Source: Hungatella sp.
GTDB taxonomy: Bacteria; Bacillota; Clostridia; Lachnospirales; Lachnospiraceae
Reading direction: 5' to 3'
Assembly (NCBI GenBank): GCA_009712635.1
Contig: WASS01000020.1
Location: forward strand, 1,311,208 to 1,375,207
Length of the DNA: 64,000 nt
In this document: positions 62,668 to 64,000 of the stretch, piece by piece
How the letters are laid out: the number at the start of each line of letters is the position of its first letter
How positions within the stretch are numbered: the stretch's first letter is position 1
Notes under the pieces: model-generated
What the model was told of the DNA's origin: nothing
The model's database searches: none
What the model saw: only the letters and a program-made list of their open reading frames with translations
Program-made: the position numbers and the translations under genes

Positions 62668-62882
62668 CCCTATGTCATCTAAGTTTTGTCCTAAAAATCA
62701 GGGCAAAAATCGGGCATTTTTTAGCCTGGTTTTTGCCCGTTTTTTGCATTGCAACCACAACATCTTGTGGTTGCAGCGGATTATTTATCGTTTTGGTCAC
62801 AACGTGTCATCATTATCACAGTTTCAACATGTGTTGAGTGGGTGAAAAAGATTCCAAGAAAGCACAGCAAGGCCTTGGCGTG
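62668..62882 (-). repeat. Element E: 215-bp structured repeat ending in CCTTGGCG
   Basis: Second copy of element C: CCCTATGTCATC at the start, GGGCAAAAAtC/GgTTTTTGCCC hairpin, GCAACCACAA-catc-TTGTGGTTGC hairpin (62751-62774), GTCATCATTATCAC at offset 138, CAACA-TG-TGTTG hairpin, CCTTGGCGTG at the end. Confidence 0.75.
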
Positions 62883-63176
62883 AAATATGACTTCCCTGCA
62901 AATCAAGCAGTTAGTTGTTTTAAACTCGTTATTTCTTCACGTCCTTTTTTTATTGTACCATAGACTTATGGACTTAGGGAGACCTATATGCCATATCTCC
63001 CACAATAGAATAATTATTTTACTAGTAGCGAACGCTGCCAACAATAAAGCCCTTGAACTATAACTTTCTGTACTTTATTCTATAATATTTTATCAAAAAA
63101 CACTAAAACCTCAGCTCACATTGACGTAATTCAAAATTGCGTTAATCATATTATAAGCTATTGGATTGATAATACT

Positions 63177-63817
63177 TTAATAATGCCACTTCATAATATC
63201 CAAACCTGTTAATACTATAAGCTTATATAGTAAGAATTCAATAATTATTAACAGTATAGATAATCCAATCACAATAAATCTGGAAGAAAAATATCCTATC
63301 TCTTTGCCACATGTCTTAATTTGCTTGTATTCAATATTATACATAATAATTAATATGCAAAGAGTGTTTAATGGAAGAATAAGTGTATTTACAATGGATT
63401 CATTATTCTTAATGGCATACAAAAAATAAAAAATAGAAGTTATTAACCAAATAATTAAAACAATAATGTAAGCTGTTCTTAATGAAGCGATATTAGTATT
63501 TTTAGTTTCTAACTCATCTTTCTCTATCTTTAAATTTGTTAGTATTCTTATTATATACCAAATAATTAAAGATGCAGCTATAACTAGAGCAAGTACTAAA
63601 TATAATTTCTCCTTAGTTGAAACATATGATTTATCTACTAATCCGTTGTATAAAGAAAAATCTTTACTCTCAATGGCCTCTTCTGCAGCTTCAGTAGCTA
63701 GTTTTATAAATCTATGATCATGAATTGATTCTACAATATTAAAATAAAGATAAACCGATAAAAAGATTGTGATTATAATATAAAGCTCTGTTTTCCAATG
63801 TCTTCGCTTCGTGTCAT
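63177..63817 (-). pseudogene. Membrane protein gene with an N-terminal frameshift
   Basis: A long minus-strand frame is open from 63818 to the stop at 63177 but has no start codon except a mid-protein TTG at 63422. A good start (ATG at 63817, GGGAG upstream, MTRSEDIGKQS) lies in another frame. One frameshift near 63780 would join it to LYIIITIFLSVYLYFN. The protein would be about 213 residues. It has one membrane helix near the start, a charged helical part (STKEKLYLVLALVIAASLIIWYI holds the second helix, about 75-97) and three more helices near the C-terminus. Family not recognised. Confidence 0.6.
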
Positions 63818-63955
63818 TTCAGCTCCCATAGTTATTACATAAACTGTGACACTTAATTTCCAATCATGTCACTCTTTTCAAATGTGTTATTCTAGCAACC
63901 TCAAATTAATAAATTAATACTATATTTCATCTTGTGACAAATTGTAGTATTAGAA
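63812..63955. repeat. Third, diverged copy of the 149-bp repeat family
   Basis: Matches 58425-58560 in order: CCATAGTTATTACATAA, GACACT, CACTCTTTTCAAAT, then AATACTATATTTCAT and GTGACAAATTGTA. It covers the start region of the membrane protein pseudogene, so the repeat may be a duplicated gene-upstream region. Confidence 0.5.
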
Positions 63956-64000
63956 TTCCGCCAATTCTAGGGGGTCCTGCTACCAATGCAAGCCAATCCA

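Larger units (their letters stand above)
62255..63176. other. 0.9-kb repeat-rich intergenic region
   Basis: After the flavodoxin terminator it holds a minus-strand gene start that stops after 11 codons (ATG at 62548 after AAGGAGG; MAKTQIGQCAL), element E (62668-62882) and a minus-strand gene tail GTIKKGREEITSLKQLTA (62900-62960). 62980-63176 shows nothing. Confidence 0.5.

Noticed and set aside
47349-62880. CCTTGGCG elements as integron attC sites
   Set aside because: No RYYYAAC/GTRRRRY core pairs and no integron integrase gene are visible.
1-64000. CRISPR array, tRNA, rRNA or intact transposase
   Set aside because: I looked for regularly spaced repeats, tRNA-like cloverleaf segments and DDE or tyrosine/serine recombinase motifs and saw none that could be supported.

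Overview
The window is an AT-rich, low-GC Gram-positive chromosome segment that looks like a spore-forming, plant-polysaccharide-using Clostridium-type member of the Lachnospiraceae. The evidence is the GGAGG-type ribosome binding sites, sigma-A style promoters, a GH9/CBM3 cellulase, a GH31 glycosidase, an AXE1-type esterase, a class I fructose-bisphosphate aldolase, a BclA-like collagen protein and many small TetR/XRE/MerR/MarR-controlled defence and detoxification units. No rRNA, tRNA, CRISPR array or intact transposase was seen. The organism assignment is inference.

Layout. 0-9 kb: tail of a WYL-type regulator, a ClbS/DfsB-like protein, a TetR gene divergent from a heterodimeric ABC exporter, a short UvrA-like ATPase with a MarR gene, and a MerR/TipAS regulator followed by a gutted ABC ATPase. 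9-17 kb: a minus-strand operon XpaC-like/LemA/TPM-repeat/TIM-barrel, a GH9 cellulase without signal peptide, and gpmA plus class I aldolase. 17-31 kb: nucleotidyltransferase, an ABC-F protein with a leader ORF and attenuator, several regulator/target pairs (TetR/PanE-like, XRE/esterase, TetR/membrane protein), a JIP23-like protein with a glycine-rich membrane protein, a VOC protein, FMN reductase, nitroreductase and LysR. 31-35 kb: radical SAM protein, GH31 enzyme and divergent AraC regulator.

35-63.8 kb is different in character. Almost every gene is on the minus strand. The genes are small and functionally unrelated: kinase-like ATPase, XRE, peptide deformylase, TIM barrel, VanZ, PRTase-like, 5'-nucleotidase, CPBP protease, MBL, VOC, SDR, NlpC/P60, serine hydrolase, tyrosine phosphatase, APH, SF0329-like, DUF1016 and flavodoxin. 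They are separated by gene fragments and by several families of intergenic repeats. One repeat family (about 215 bp, two copies with matching internal spacing and conserved hairpins) and several unrelated gene tails end at the same octamer CCTTGGCG. Short pieces of genes that are intact elsewhere in the window are stitched together at 48.4-48.6 kb. This resembles a gene-cassette or recombination-scrap region. I could not identify a recombinase for it.

Inside this region lies a visibly GC-rich island (about 49.7-53.1 kb). It holds a collagen-like spore-surface protein, a divergent seven-repeat SBBP beta-propeller protein and a broken GH18 chitinase gene, and was probably acquired from a higher-GC source.

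How genes work together: most of the first 31 kb consists of regulator-plus-effector modules for toxic-compound response (drug exporter, UvrA2-like, ABC-F, oxidoreductases). The carbohydrate genes (GH9, GH31, esterase) and glycolytic genes fit a fermentative polysaccharide degrader.
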